This document shows, in pieces, positions 1 through 6,800 of a stretch of DNA of 7,144 bases. The position numbers and the translations under genes are program-made. The notes under the pieces are model-generated. The model was not told where the DNA came from, searched no databases, and worked only from the letters and a program-made list of their open reading frames with translations. The DNA comes from Fibrobacterota bacterium (lineage in GTDB: Bacteria; Fibrobacterota; Chitinivibrionia; Chitinivibrionales; JANQEN01), in assembly GCA_030619215.1 (NCBI GenBank), contig JAUXBV010000170.1:1-7144 (forward strand), read 5' to 3'. Every line of letters starts with the position of its first letter. Positions within the stretch are counted from its first letter, which is position 1.

Positions 1-341
1 AAGATATCTATGCCGGATATAAGGAAAAAGGGCTGGAAATAATTGCGATCAGTGAAGACGGCGTTAAAAAAACGGCAAAAACAAAACAAGCGGTAAAAGT
101 AAATAAAATGCCATTTGTTATTGTTATGGATAAAAGCAAAAACCTTCTGGGTCAGTTTCAGGCCTTTGCTGTGCCTTCAATCTATTTAATTACACAGGAT
201 GGAAAGATACAATTCACTCATTCAGGTTACATGCCCGGTGATGAGAAAAAACTTGAAAAGGAATTAAATACTCTCTTTCAAAAGGAAGAGAAAAAAAACG
301 AAGAGGTAAAAGAAAAAGATACGGGGAAGAAAGAAGGATAG
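1..341 (+). CDS. Thioredoxin/TlpA-like redoxin, C-terminal part (5'-truncated by window)
   Basis: This reading frame is open from the first complete codon at base 3 and ends with TAG at 339-341, giving 112 visible residues. The fragment shows the second half of a thioredoxin fold. A strand-like segment (LEIIAISED) is followed by a Lys-rich stretch and a second strand (PFVIVMD). Then comes the cis-proline loop AVPSIYLI (Pro codon at 174-176), which in this family sits opposite the catalytic cysteines, and the closing hairpin ITQDGKIQFTHSGY. The usual 'PS-x-x-LI-x-x-DG-K-I' pattern of TlpA/AhpC-TSA-like proteins is clear. The CXXC active site would lie upstream, so whether this is an active oxidoreductase cannot be judged. 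After the final helix the protein ends in a tail of about 20 residues made almost only of Lys, Glu and Asp, probably disordered. The internal ATG at 108 is not a likely start because the fold begins before it. By family, a periplasmic or membrane-tethered thiol-disulfide protein is likely. Confidence 0.85.
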   Translation, partial: DIYAGYKEKGLEIIAISEDGVKKTAKTKQAVKVNKMPFVIVMDKSKNLLGQFQAFAVPSIYLITQDGKIQFTHSGYMPGDEKKLEKELNTLFQKEEKKNEEVKEKDTGKKEG

Positions 342-490
342 ATAATTATGTTGCAAATAATAGCACTTATTATTGCGCGGTGTGGCAGGCTTTTTTTATT
401 TGTAAATTAAAGCTCTGTATCTTCTCACCTTTGTGGCAACTGCACTGCGTGGATTTGTTACACACCAACATTTTTATTCTAAACCATAAT

Positions 491-532
491 GGAAAAAAAG
501 AGGACGCACTGAAAAACAATGCGTCCTCTTTT
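491..532 (-). terminator. Intrinsic terminator of the tRNA-Gly gene
   Basis: A perfect 13-bp inverted repeat lies at 496-508 and 520-532 with an 11-nt loop (509-519). Its core is AGAGGACGCA/TGCGTCCTCT. Read on the minus strand, the stem comes directly after the tRNA (the base of the stem touches the first base of the CCA end) and runs into seven T residues (complement of A493-499). This is a textbook Rho-independent terminator. On the plus strand only four T follow the stem (529-532), so any activity for the upstream redoxin gene would be weaker. Confidence 0.9.
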
Positions 533-606
533 GGAGCGGGAAACGGGGATCGAACCCGCAACCATCACCTTGGGAAGGTGACACTCTACCATTGAGTTAT
601 TCCCGC
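532..606 (-). tRNA. trnG: tRNA-Gly, anticodon CCC
   Basis: The minus strand folds as a complete 75-nt tRNA. The acceptor stem is GCGGGAA/TTCCCGC, the D arm is ACTC...GAGT with the GGTAG loop element, and the anticodon stem is TCACC/GGTGA around the loop TTCCCAA. This puts CCC at positions 34-36, which reads GGG codons. The variable loop is five bases. The T arm is GCGGG/CCCGT with the loop TTCGATC and one G-T pair at its base. The discriminator is T and the CCA end is encoded. The G1-C72, C2-G71, G3-C70 acceptor and U73 fit bacterial glycine identity. It has its own promoter (621-649) and terminator (491-532), so it is a monocistronic unit opposite to all the protein genes in the window. Confidence 0.96.
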
Positions 607-620
607 ATGATATAGGCATT

Positions 621-649
621 AAGATAAATCCATCCCTTATATGTGTCAA
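621..649 (-). promoter_or_regulatory. Sigma70-like promoter of tRNA-Gly
   Basis: On the minus strand a perfect -35 box TTGACA (bases 649-644) is followed by a 17-bp spacer and a -10 box TATCTT (626-621, four of six matches to TATAAT). The -10 box ends 14 bp before the first tRNA base, so transcription would start a few bases upstream of the mature 5' end, leaving a very short leader for RNase P. Position, orientation and optimal spacing all agree. Confidence 0.75.
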
Positions 650-709
650 CAGTTTCACTTGTGGTTTCCGTACTTATATCGTATTTTTAGAAAACTATTT
701 TATTTAGAA

Positions 710-735
710 TTGTTTTTATTGTATAGTATTATAAT
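710..735 (+). promoter_or_regulatory. Candidate promoter for the 771-3737 gene pair
   Basis: A perfect TATAAT lies at 730-735, 35 bp before the ATG at 771, in a strongly AT-rich stretch. The only -35-like element is TTGTTT at 710-715, which leaves a short 14-bp spacer, so the assignment is weak. The overlapping TATAGT (722-727) and TATTAT (727-732) are alternatives. The region from 607 to 770 is a divergent intergenic space, so a promoter for the rightward genes is expected here, but the exact site is uncertain. Confidence 0.35.
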
Positions 736-756
736 AATTGCTGGGAAAATAAAAGC

Positions 757-760
757 AGGA
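757..760 (+). promoter_or_regulatory. Ribosome binding site favouring the start at 771
   Basis: AGGA at 757-760 ends 10 nt before the ATG at 771. A second in-frame ATG at 780 would be 19 nt away, too far for this site, so 771 is preferred. Confidence 0.45.
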
Positions 761-770
761 TAAACGTATA

Positions 771-1367
771 ATGTTTTTAATGGCCATTATTGGAATAGCC
801 TTCTTTCTCATACTTATTCTCATTGCCATACGCTTTGGAATTGCTAAACAGAAATTGGAGAGTGATAGGGAGAACCAGCCTGTTATCCACACAAGCGGCA
901 TATACTCTATTGTAAGAAAATCTCCCCGTGAAGATGTTAAAGCCATGAAACCGTCAAAGGAAGAAATAAGTCAATATTTAACCGGTCAAAACGTAGATAT
1001 ACATGAGATTAAACTATCTGAATCGGACAAGGATGCTTTAATCTCCTCATGGGAGACAGCACTGGAGAATTCAATAAAAGAAATTGAGGAAGGAGATAAT
1101 AAAGGCCTGGAATTTTATTTTTACGATTTTAAGGATAATGATGAAGTATGTAAAAAATTTCTTGCAAAAGGCAGTTTTATTACCCGTCAAGAAATATATA
1201 AACATCCTGAACTTATTCCTCCTTTTCATCTCGGTTGCAGGTGTATTTTACGATGTCATCATGGTATAGAAAAAGTGAAAGATACAACGGCAATCGGTAT
1301 GAGGCCTTTTTTACAAGACGGCAAAGTGCCGCCCCTTCCCGAATGGAAACACATTTTAAAAATATGA
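771..1367 (+). CDS. Membrane-anchored protein of unknown function with MuF-like Cys/His motif
   Basis: The product has 198 residues. Residues 2-20 form one strongly hydrophobic segment followed by Arg21 and basic residues (Lys26, Lys28), so it is a single-pass inner-membrane anchor or an uncleaved signal. Residues 50-110 are charged and probably helical. The C-terminal part carries C127, then PPFHLGCRC at 150-158, then C162-H163-H164. The pattern 'C ... PPxHxxCRC' strongly recalls the end of the phage minor head protein domain (Mu F / SPP1 gp7 type), where PPLHPNCRC-like motifs follow an upstream cysteine. The rest of that domain is not evident, and no phage genes are nearby. The motif may bind a metal or form disulfides; this is inference. 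The gene ends 18 bp before the PorV-propeller gene, so the two are probably co-transcribed and may act together at the envelope. I do not recognise a named family, so the function is unknown. Confidence 0.8.
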   Translation: MFLMAIIGIAFFLILILIAIRFGIAKQKLESDRENQPVIHTSGIYSIVRKSPREDVKAMKPSKEEISQYLTGQNVDIHEIKLSESDKDALISSWETALENSIKEIEEGDNKGLEFYFYDFKDNDEVCKKFLAKGSFITRQEIYKHPELIPPFHLGCRCILRCHHGIEKVKDTTAIGMRPFLQDGKVPPLPEWKHILKI

Positions 1368-1370
1368 TAC

Positions 1371-1376
1371 AAAGGT
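1371..1376 (+). promoter_or_regulatory. Ribosome binding site of the 1386 gene
   Basis: AAAGGT at 1371-1376 precedes the ATG at 1386 by about 10 nt. It falls in the 18-bp gap after the upstream stop codon and supports translation from 1386, which also places a signal peptide at the N-terminus. Confidence 0.5.
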
Positions 1377-1385
1377 ACCGCCTGG

Positions 1386-3737
1386 ATGAAATCATGCTTT
1401 AAAAAACTCTTATGGTGCATCTGTGTTTTACTACTCTTTAATTCGGAAATTTTTGCCGCAATAGGCCAGTCTGCAATTATTACACTCTCCTTTCCCTTTG
1501 GCGCCCGATCAACAGGCCTGGGTGAAACTTTCACCGGAATCGCTGATAATGTAGATGCAACATTTTACAACCCAGCAGGACTTGGCCAGGCTCCCCTTGC
1601 CTATACCTGGAAAGCTCATTTTCCACTCCCGGATATAGGGTTAACCACCATCGTTGCAAAGCATAAACGCACCTTTGGTAAGAGAGAGAGAATTTGGGTC
1701 GGGACCAGCAATAAGGGGTTGGTGCTTTTTAACGGGAAAGTCTGGACCACTTATGAAACCTACCTGATTGAGGAAGACGAGGATTTAATTGATATTGCAG
1801 AAAAATTTCTTAATGTGGATGACAAAAACCTCATGGATAAAGCTGTTAAACTCCTTAGAGAAAAGAACAAAATCGGCACTAACCGCTCTCATTTTATTAA
1901 AGAGGTCATTTCACCAAATCTTCTGGATTCAATCCGAAATTCAAAAAACAGTGCTCCGGTCATTGAAAATATTATCACTTCTATAATTAACCTTGATCCA
2001 TCAGATCAAAATGCGACTCGAATATATGGAATAATAGCAGCAAAAGTCGATTCTTTGAAGGCTGACAGCATCTCGGATGAGCTGGTAAAGGTATTCGAAC
2101 TTCGGGACGTCAAGTTTTCCGAACTTGTTGAGCTTAAAATTCCCTTTAGCATAGCCATTCAGGATACCATAACAGCACTTGCTTTGGATGCTTCCGGGCG
2201 GCTTTGGGTTGGTACAAAGAGCGGGCTGTGGCGCTATAACGGCACCACCTGGAATAATTATACAATACTGGACGGCCTCCCCTCAAATACAATTACCGGC
2301 ATAGCAGTAGGCTCAGGCAATAATATAGCTATCGGCACCGATAGGGGAATCGGACTCTTCTCTGACGGTGAATGGAGCAGCTACGGCATTGAAGAACAGC
2401 TCCCCGACACTTTCATCACATCAATTACATACGGAGAAAACGATGTTCTCTATGCGGGTACCGCTTCAGGGCTGGTTAAAATTGCCGACTCTTCTTTAAC
2501 AGTTTATGATACGTCGGATGGTTTGCTGTCAGGAGAGGTTTTTGCACTTTTCTTCGACTCGGAGAATAAACTGTGGATCGGCAGCAAAGGCGGCGTGACT
2601 ATCTATGATGAAGTCTCATGGAAACGTTATCAATTTCCGGGAAGTGAAGCCTACTGCCTTGCAGAATATAAACCCGGCATTATGTGGATAGGAACAAACA
2701 AGGGAGCTATCAGTTACCATGCCGGACGTATTAAAACCGATAAAAGCGGTAAAAAGACCCAAGCTCCTCCAAAATGGAAACACTTCCATTCAAAAAATGC
2801 CCTTGAAGGAAACTGTATAAATGATATCACCATACACGGAAAAGATATCTGGCTGATTACTGAAAAAGCTGTCAATCAATATGAATGCGGCGACATGGAG
2901 ATCACTCTGTTTTACGAGCCGTTGCTTCCCGCATTCGATATTCCCGAGTTATGGCACGCAACCCTTGCCGGGATTTATCCAACCGAGGAGTGGGGAACAA
3001 TAGGGGGATATATTAATTACCTTAACTTCGGGGAGAGTGAGATTTATGACGCGTATGGAAGGAAGACCGGGGTTATTTCTTCGTTTGAATTTGTTGCTGC
3101 CCTCTCCTACGGACTGCAGCTTAAAGAGGATTTTTCATTCGGATTGAATATTAAATACGCTCACAGCGCGCTGGCGCCAGGTATAGGTGAAGGCGATGAG
3201 GGGATCGGACGAACCTTTGCTATAGACGCTGCCATTCTCAAGAGAAACCTGTTTGTTAAAAACCTGAATTTAGGATTTTCCATTTTAAACATGGGGCCTC
3301 CTGTTTTTTATATAAGCAAGGACGAAGCCGACCCAATACCTTTTACCCTGCGACTCGGATTGGCATATACAATAGTACAGACGCCTGTTATCAGCCTTAT
3401 GGCAGCGCTGGATATCGACAGGGAAATAGTCTATAACGAACCCTATGAAGACCCTTCACCCTTCTGGGTAGCTTTAATTAAGGGACTTAATGACGAACCG
3501 ATGAGACAGGAGCTGGAAGAGATAATTAGCCACTGGGGTATCGAGTTCTGGTATGCCTATTTTGTTGCTTTACGTATGGGGGTAATGATCGATGAAGCCG
3601 GTTCACGGCGGGAGCTTTGCATTGGCCTGGGCCTGAGATACGGGAATTTCAGTATAGACTGGTCATATATTCATTCTCCACGATGGTCTCAGGCCAGAGA
3701 TGGCCAATGGCGCTTTTCATTCATCTTTGCCAGGTAA
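1386..3737 (+). CDS. PorV/PorQ-like outer-membrane beta-barrel with inserted beta-propeller
   Basis: The product has 783 residues. Residues 1-24 are a Sec signal peptide (MKSCFKK, a hydrophobic core, then EIFAA). Residues 39-66 carry the PorV/PorQ/UPF0164 signature: GARSTGLGE, then the acidic TGIADNVDA, then TFYNPAGL. After one barrel strand the chain is interrupted. Residues 102-123 are a propeller blade (RIWVGTSNKG...W). Residues 124-256 are charged and mostly helical. Residues 261-510 hold about six more blades of the Reg_prop kind, each with an (I/L)WVGT-like strand and an xGLxxYxxxxWxxY strand. The barrel resumes at about 511 (WGTIGGYINYLNFGE, then LSYGLQLKEDFSFGLNIKYA) and ends with the beta-signal-like RFSFIFAR. 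Ordinary PorV/PorQ proteins are roughly 330-400 residues, and the inserted domains account for most of the excess. PorV is the outer-membrane shuttle or attachment partner of type IX cargo; PorQ is related. For this hybrid, role and partner are inferred only. The propeller would lie on one face of the outer membrane, probably the periplasmic or surface loop after strand 1. The gene follows the membrane-anchored gene by 18 bp. Confidence 0.88.
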   Translation: MKSCFKKLLWCICVLLLFNSEIFAAIGQSAIITLSFPFGARSTGLGETFTGIADNVDATFYNPAGLGQAPLAYTWKAHFPLPDIGLTTIVAKHKRTFGKRERIWVGTSNKGLVLFNGKVWTTYETYLIEEDEDLIDIAEKFLNVDDKNLMDKAVKLLREKNKIGTNRSHFIKEVISPNLLDSIRNSKNSAPVIENIITSIINLDPSDQNATRIYGIIAAKVDSLKADSISDELVKVFELRDVKFSELVELKIPFSIAIQDTITALALDASGRLWVGTKSGLWRYNGTTWNNYTILDGLPSNTITGIAVGSGNNIAIGTDRGIGLFSDGEWSSYGIEEQLPDTFITSITYGENDVLYAGTASGLVKIADSSLTVYDTSDGLLSGEVFALFFDSENKLWIGSKGGVTIYDEVSWKRYQFPGSEAYCLAEYKPGIMWIGTNKGAISYHAGRIKTDKSGKKTQAPPKWKHFHSKNALEGNCINDITIHGKDIWLITEKAVNQYECGDMEITLFYEPLLPAFDIPELWHATLAGIYPTEEWGTIGGYINYLNFGESEIYDAYGRKTGVISSFEFVAALSYGLQLKEDFSFGLNIKYAHSALAPGIGEGDEGIGRTFAIDAAILKRNLFVKNLNLGFSILNMGPPVFYISKDEADPIPFTLRLGLAYTIVQTPVISLMAALDIDREIVYNEPYEDPSPFWVALIKGLNDEPMRQELEEIISHWGIEFWYAYFVALRMGVMIDEAGSRRELCIGLGLRYGNFSIDWSYIHSPRWSQARDGQWRFSFIFAR
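1689..2915 (+). repeat. Seven-blade propeller repeat region (Reg_prop-like), split by a helical insert
   Basis: Coding repeats within the barrel gene. Blade 1 lies at residues 102-123 and is separated from the others by a helical, charged stretch (residues 124-256, bases 1755-2153). The following blades start near residues 261, 302, 343, 384, 420 and 477. Each contains a hydrophobic strand ending in WVGT, AIGT, YAGT, WIGS, WIGT or WLIT, then a Gly-rich turn, and most then have a W-x-x-Y strand. The linker 'DGL(P/L)S' recurs (residues 296-300 and 378-382), as in two-component-regulator propellers. The blade count is by eye, and blades 1 and 7 are the least regular. Confidence 0.75.
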
Positions 3738-3881
3738 ATTAATATAGATGAGCCAATTGCACGTGTGACCTTCAGGTTAAAAGTCTTGAGAATTGCTTAA
3801 TAATGTTATTACCTTAATATGTAATTATTTTTCTGTTTCTTATTTGTCATTAATTACTATTTAATAGCGTGAATTATTCCC
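3738..3881 (+). promoter_or_regulatory. AT-rich spacer with weak promoter candidate and small palindrome
   Basis: These 144 bases separate the barrel gene from the gene at 3882. No convincing terminator follows 3737. A poor promoter candidate consists of TTGCTT (3793-3798), a 16-bp spacer and TAATAT (3815-3820). Overlapping it is a perfect 6-bp inverted repeat, TAATAA-TG-TTATTA (3798-3811), which could be an operator or chance in AT-rich DNA. A looser repeat pairs GTAATTA (3821-3827) with TAATTAC (3851-3857). No Shine-Dalgarno sequence is visible before the ATG at 3882. The downstream gene may have its own promoter or be read through from upstream. Confidence 0.3.
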
Positions 3882-6800
3882 ATGAACAAAAAAGCATGCC
3901 TCTTTAAATATTTCCATATACCATTTGTATTAATCTGTCTGTTATTCACATTCTCCTATTCTGCCGGGGGTCTGCCTCGTAAAAGCAAAGTGTTCGGTGA
4001 GCCGGGCAACATTCGGGTACACCCCTATCTCTTTAACGGTTTCTCCAGGAAAAACCTGTCGCGCATGAGGTCAAGCTCTCCCTACGGCTATAGTATTCTC
4101 AATTGCGGCAGCAATAAAATCGACACCCTTAAGATCATTGCCTTGCGGGTAGAATTTCAAATTGACAGTTCATACTCTACCACAGGCAACGGACTCTTCG
4201 GTATATTCAGGACAAGTAAGGGCACCAGGGAGGACCGTAACGAATGGGAATACTATAATAATAAGTCATATATCTATGACAACCTGCCCCACGATTCTTT
4301 ATACTTTGCAAACCAGCTTGAATTTGTAAAAAAATATTTCTGGAAAGTATCAAACAAACACCTTTTCATCGACTTCACCATTTACCCCAGGGGAAAAGAT
4401 GAAGAGCATGCCTATAAAGCCCCTGAAAAAATACCAAAGTATTCTCCCGGTGCAAAAAAAGGGAAAGAGTCATGGGATGACTACTATCTTCGTCGTACTG
4501 TCGGACTAATGAAGTTCGTACGCGACGCGATACGGGCCTCAGACGCCGACCCTGACTCCCCTTTTAAAAACCTGGTTGTCGATCAATCAAGCGGCCACAA
4601 TATTATCTATGAGGAAACGGTTGATACGATAACGAATGACACCATAAGAACAAGGGCTGCGATTCTCGTTTTCCACGCCGGCGCATCATACCTGACGGAC
4701 GGCGGCTGGGACGGCTACTTCGGCCAGGACACCCCCTCCGATATGATCGATGCATTTGTATCAACCGAGTTTTTTGACTACTTTGCAAGTGATACAAGCA
4801 TCGGGCTGGATACGTTGTCGGGCATTGCCGGAATACTGGTAAATAAAAACGCCGCCAACCAGATGATAATTGACGAAGTAATGATGGTATCCGAGACGTC
4901 AAACCAGGACAGCCTGAACTGGGGTATCCACGGTATCATGGTAAACCAGGTTGCGCGTCAGATAGGCATACCCGATCTCTTTTCCACAATGAGCGGAATC
5001 TCCGGGATCGGAGGCTTCTGCATTATGGATTTTGCCGGATACTCCGCAGGCAGGGGCTTTATCCCTCCCTGGCCTTCCGCCTGGGTCAGGGCATTCATGG
5101 GATGGGACAGCCCGAAGATTATTGAACCGGGCAACTTGCAAGCTGCCGCAAATCTCACTTCAATAAGCACAGCCAATTCTAATGACACAACAATACTATT
5201 GATACCTATCAATAATCATGAATATTACCTGATTGAAAACCGGCAAAGGAACCTGACCGGCGATACAACACTGTTTAACTATGATACAATTGAAGGTTTC
5301 GACCCTCTAATCGACGGCTCGGTTGTTATCAGCCCCTATGACCATGTAAACCTTGCCAAAAATGTACTGAGCACATTTCCGGCAAGCAGTAACGTAATTG
5401 ACTCCGTCTACAACTTCGATATAAGCATTCCTGCTGCCGGAATCCTTATCTGGCATACTGACGAGTATATCATCCGGGACCATCTGGAGCAGAATGTTGT
5501 AAATGCAGACTCTTCATACAGGGGCATATCCCTGGAAGAGGCAGATGGTGTTGTTGATCTCGGTGTTATGTTTCAGGATATTTTTTATCAGGCAGCGTTC
5601 GATTATGGGGGTGCTGCGGATGTATTCCCCCATTACACATCGGAAAACAGTGATAGGGTCAATATGATGGGGCCTTTTACCAGACCGTCAACGCAGAGCA
5701 ATGACGGAGGCCATACCTATCTTAAAATCAGAATAGGCCCTAAAAGCAGCAATATCAAAAAAGAGGTAATGATTATCGAGGGAAAACTCGTTTATAACTT
5801 CCCTGATTCTATCTTTGTAATTTCAGTTGAAAGTGACACGACATCTGTATCAAGCCTCCCCAATTGGCCGATACGCGTTTTCCCGGACAAATTCTACGAA
5901 CCGGTTTTATGCAATGTATACAATAACGGCGACACCCTGGAGCTTGCGGTAGTTGATACATCAGGTAGAGTGTACATCTGGTCGGCACAAGGTGACAGCA
6001 ACCTGTTCTGCGGTGAAAAAGAGGCGCTCCCTTCAATTCTGTATTCAAACGATACACTGTATAATGACTCAATCTCATTCCTCGCAAGAGTACCGCGACC
6101 GGCATCTATGCCGACAAGCATTAATACACGAAGCGTATACATACCTTCAAAAGACGGGAATATTTACATATTAAGAAGCATCGATTCAACGGCTGCCGTG
6201 TGGGATACCATTAATCTCGGCCAGCCCGCCTCTTCATACGTGTGTAATTTTAACGGAACAGAATGGGCAGTCGGTTGTGCAAATGGCAGTATCGTATTCG
6301 GCGATGATGCTACCGGTGATGTTACGGTAACTGCCACCCCCTTCACAGCTCCTGTTCAGTCACTTGCTGCTGTCAATGGGCCAAACGGCACTCTCGCAGC
6401 GGTTACCAGCAAAGGCGAATTGTTTATTTGCTCACTCGGAAGCGTGCGCAGCTCATTCACCCTGGGCTCACTGGATATTACCGACGTATATCCTCCGTTT
6501 ACTCTTGCAACCGCTGATCTTGACCAGGACAATGTTGTTGACATTGTGGTCTGTGACAGGAAACAGGGGTTATGGCTGCTTAACTACAATGAAGTTACCG
6601 ACTCGCTCTCGTTCGATCAGGAGTGGGTCGGCTGGCCTAATGACTGGGCCGGCAGTCACCGCCTGGACACTGCCCGTGCAGCTATTCCGGATAACGAATC
6701 GGCCCCGTCCATAGCGGACCTTGACAACGACAATATGCTCGACATCATTGTCGGCGGGACAAACGGTATATATGCTTACAATCACCGGGGCATGTTGCTT

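Noticed and set aside
353..398. Hairpin (353-362 with 368-376, one bulged A) followed by a T run (391-397), as terminator of the redoxin gene
   Set aside because: The stem is AT-rich with a bulge, and 14 bases separate it from the T run, so it does not fit an intrinsic terminator. It could only be a weak RNA structure.
370..595. Overlapping ORFs on both strands (370-561 minus, 380-595 plus)
   Set aside because: Both run through the tRNA-Gly terminator, and the plus one also runs through most of the tRNA itself. Their translations show no recognisable protein pattern.
532..606. tRNA-Gly as an attachment site for an integrated element, suggested by the MuF-like motif nearby
   Set aside because: No integrase, no phage structural genes and no duplicated tRNA 3' end are visible. 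The genes beside it look like chromosomal envelope genes.
716..946. Minus-strand ORF overlapping the start of the 771 gene
   Set aside because: It lies opposite the transmembrane segment of a better-supported gene and its translation shows no family pattern.
1084..1269. Plus-strand ORF in another frame inside the 771 gene
   Set aside because: It is a frame shadow of the Cys/His-rich region, with no independent start signal.
1213..1534. Minus-strand ORFs across the 771/1386 gene junction
   Set aside because: They oppose two genes with signal or membrane segments and clear motifs, and have no features of their own.
1789..1986. Plus-strand ORF in another frame inside the helical block of the barrel gene
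   Set aside because: It is a frame shadow. The main frame remains open and continuous through the region.
4944..4982. A sequencing error or frameshift as the cause of the lost HExxH motif
   Set aside because: The residues on both sides stay in frame with M6-like features. Restoring HExxH would need several base substitutions in separate codons, which is unlikely as an error.
4603..5212. Three minus-strand ORFs opposite the M6-like domain
   Set aside because: The plus frame carries several conserved M6 landmarks here. The minus translations are Arg/Pro/Ser-rich and unpatterned.
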